Below the pieces are notes generated by a model, which searched no databases, was not told the origin of the DNA, and saw only the letters and a list, made by a program, of their open reading frames with translations. A stretch of 64,000 nt of DNA from Hymenobacter lapidiphilus (lineage in GTDB: Bacteria > Bacteroidota > Bacteroidia > Cytophagales > Hymenobacteraceae): positions 154,245-218,244 of the forward strand of contig NZ_QVLT01000003.1 in assembly GCF_003417065.2 (NCBI RefSeq). Direction: 5' to 3'. The translations under genes and the position numbers were made by a program. This document shows, piece after piece, positions 63,335-64,000 of the stretch (its first letter is position 1; the number at the start of each line of letters is the position of its first letter).

Positions 63335-64000
63335 CTAATGGCTGCCGCCGAACTCCGTTCCGAATAGCTCTGCCGCGCCGTCGGTCACGACTTCCGCGCC
63401 GGCTTTTACACCCCGGGAAATGACGATTTGGTCGCCCACGGCCCGCTGCACTTCCACCCGTTGGCGCGTGTACTGCCGGGGGGCGGTGCGCACGTATACC
63501 CATTGCCCGCCCGTGGCGTCGTAGAGCAGCGCGGCGGCCGGGATGGTGAGGGCCGGGGTGCCGGTCGCGCTGCCGGTGCCGGCCGCCGCACTGGTCAGGG
63601 GCACGTCCACGGCCACCCGCTCGCCGGGGCGGAATGCTTCGTCGGAGTTGTCAATTTCGTAGAACACATCGGCTGTGCCTGTGCTGGCGGTGGCACCGAG
63701 CAGGGGCGCTTCCACCGGCCGGCCCTGGCGCGAGGCCCCGCCGTTGAGCGGGCGCACGGTTACTGCCTGGTCCTGGCCCAGACGGCGCAAATCGCCCACG
63801 AACAGCGGCACGCGCACCCATACCTTGTTGAGCGCGGCCAGTTCCACCAGCACCGTGTTGGCGGTTACCACCGAGCCCGAGGTCACGGTGACGCGCTGCA
63901 CCACCCCACTGAGCGGGGCTTTGATGGGCAGGGCCTGCCCGCCGCTGGTGTTGCCATTCGCGGCGCCTGACGGGCGCGGGCGATCGGCAGCCCGCGCTGG
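63335..64000 (-). CDS. RND periplasmic adaptor (HlyD/CusB type), C-terminal part, runs off the window
   Basis: The last 222 codons are visible, with no start inside the window. A barrel-sandwich stretch (GGQALPIKAPLSGVVQRVTVTSGSV) is followed by the beta-barrel domain (VWVRVPLFVGDLRRLGQDQAVTV) and a membrane-proximal end (ALTIPAAALLYDATGGQWVYVRT...RVEVQRAVGDQIVISRGVKAGAEVVTDGAAELFG). It links the CzcA pump to an outer membrane channel. The stop is at 63335, 26 nt from the palindromic element. Confidence 0.9.
   Translation of the reverse strand, partial: PARAADRPRPSGAANGNTSGGQALPIKAPLSGVVQRVTVTSGSVVTANTVLVELAALNKVWVRVPLFVGDLRRLGQDQAVTVRPLNGGASRQGRPVEAPLLGATASTGTADVFYEIDNSDEAFRPGERVAVDVPLTSAAAGTGSATGTPALTIPAAALLYDATGGQWVYVRTAPRQYTRQRVEVQRAVGDQIVISRGVKAGAEVVTDGAAELFGTEFGGSH

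Overview
The window looks like a chromosomal segment of a high-GC Bacteroidota of the Hymenobacter type. The signs are a secreted protein with a type IX secretion (T9SS) C-terminal sorting domain, a TamL-like lipoprotein of the BamA family, a CrtA-like carotenoid monooxygenase, several lipoproteins and TlpA-type proteins with DUF4369, a few promoter-like boxes of the Bacteroidota form TAnnTTTG, and many TAA/TGA-ended GC-rich genes. No rRNA, tRNA, CRISPR array, transposase or prophage was recognised. The genus is an inference from gene content.

Layout. 1-3.1 kb: 5' part of leuS, a crtA-like gene, a pyridoxamine-oxidase-fold stress protein, acpH. 3.1-8.4 kb: a compact sulfur operon on the minus strand (rhodanese, methyltransferase, two YeeE/YedE halves), then a damaged stretch holding the 3' end of a rhodanese gene joined head-on to a headless TlpA fragment, a frameshifted DUF2892 gene, an intact FAD disulfide oxidoreductase and a doubly frameshifted peroxiredoxin. 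8.4-16 kb: HAD hydrolase (frameshifted tail), SlyD, a UPF1-like helicase, an NfuA-type Fe-S protein, an MMPL/RND exporter. 16-19.7 kb: small secreted and low-GC genes, then a photolyase-related cluster (SRPBCC remnant, TIGR03643, FAD-domain cryptochrome relative) and thyA. 20-25.5 kb: class IV aminotransferase, dprA, merR-type regulator, alaS. 25.5-33 kb: three secreted proteins with TonB-like C-termini (two are a duplication that includes the upstream hairpin), a helical secreted protein, gatB and two TlpA-type lipoproteins. 33-42 kb: a HolD-like candidate, thioesterase, pcm, an initiating sugar transferase, ribE, serine hydrolase, flavodoxin-fold reductase, a frameshifted lipoprotein, PAP2 phosphatase and hemF. 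42-53 kb: methyltransferase, katG, MBL hydrolase, GNAT, a fused 2-oxoacid dehydrogenase E1, and a 1168-residue T9SS cargo. 53-64 kb: tamL, an rRNA/tRNA methyltransferase, an ECF sigma / anti-sigma / beta-barrel set, and a CzcA-type RND pump with the start of its adaptor.

Most genes are housekeeping. The window also carries dispersed imperfect palindromes of at least three sequence families, often directly against gene ends, a heptamer tandem array at a stop codon, and five probable single-base frameshifts, four of them within 2.6 kb. Those frameshifts may be real decay or sequencing error; the sequence alone cannot decide.
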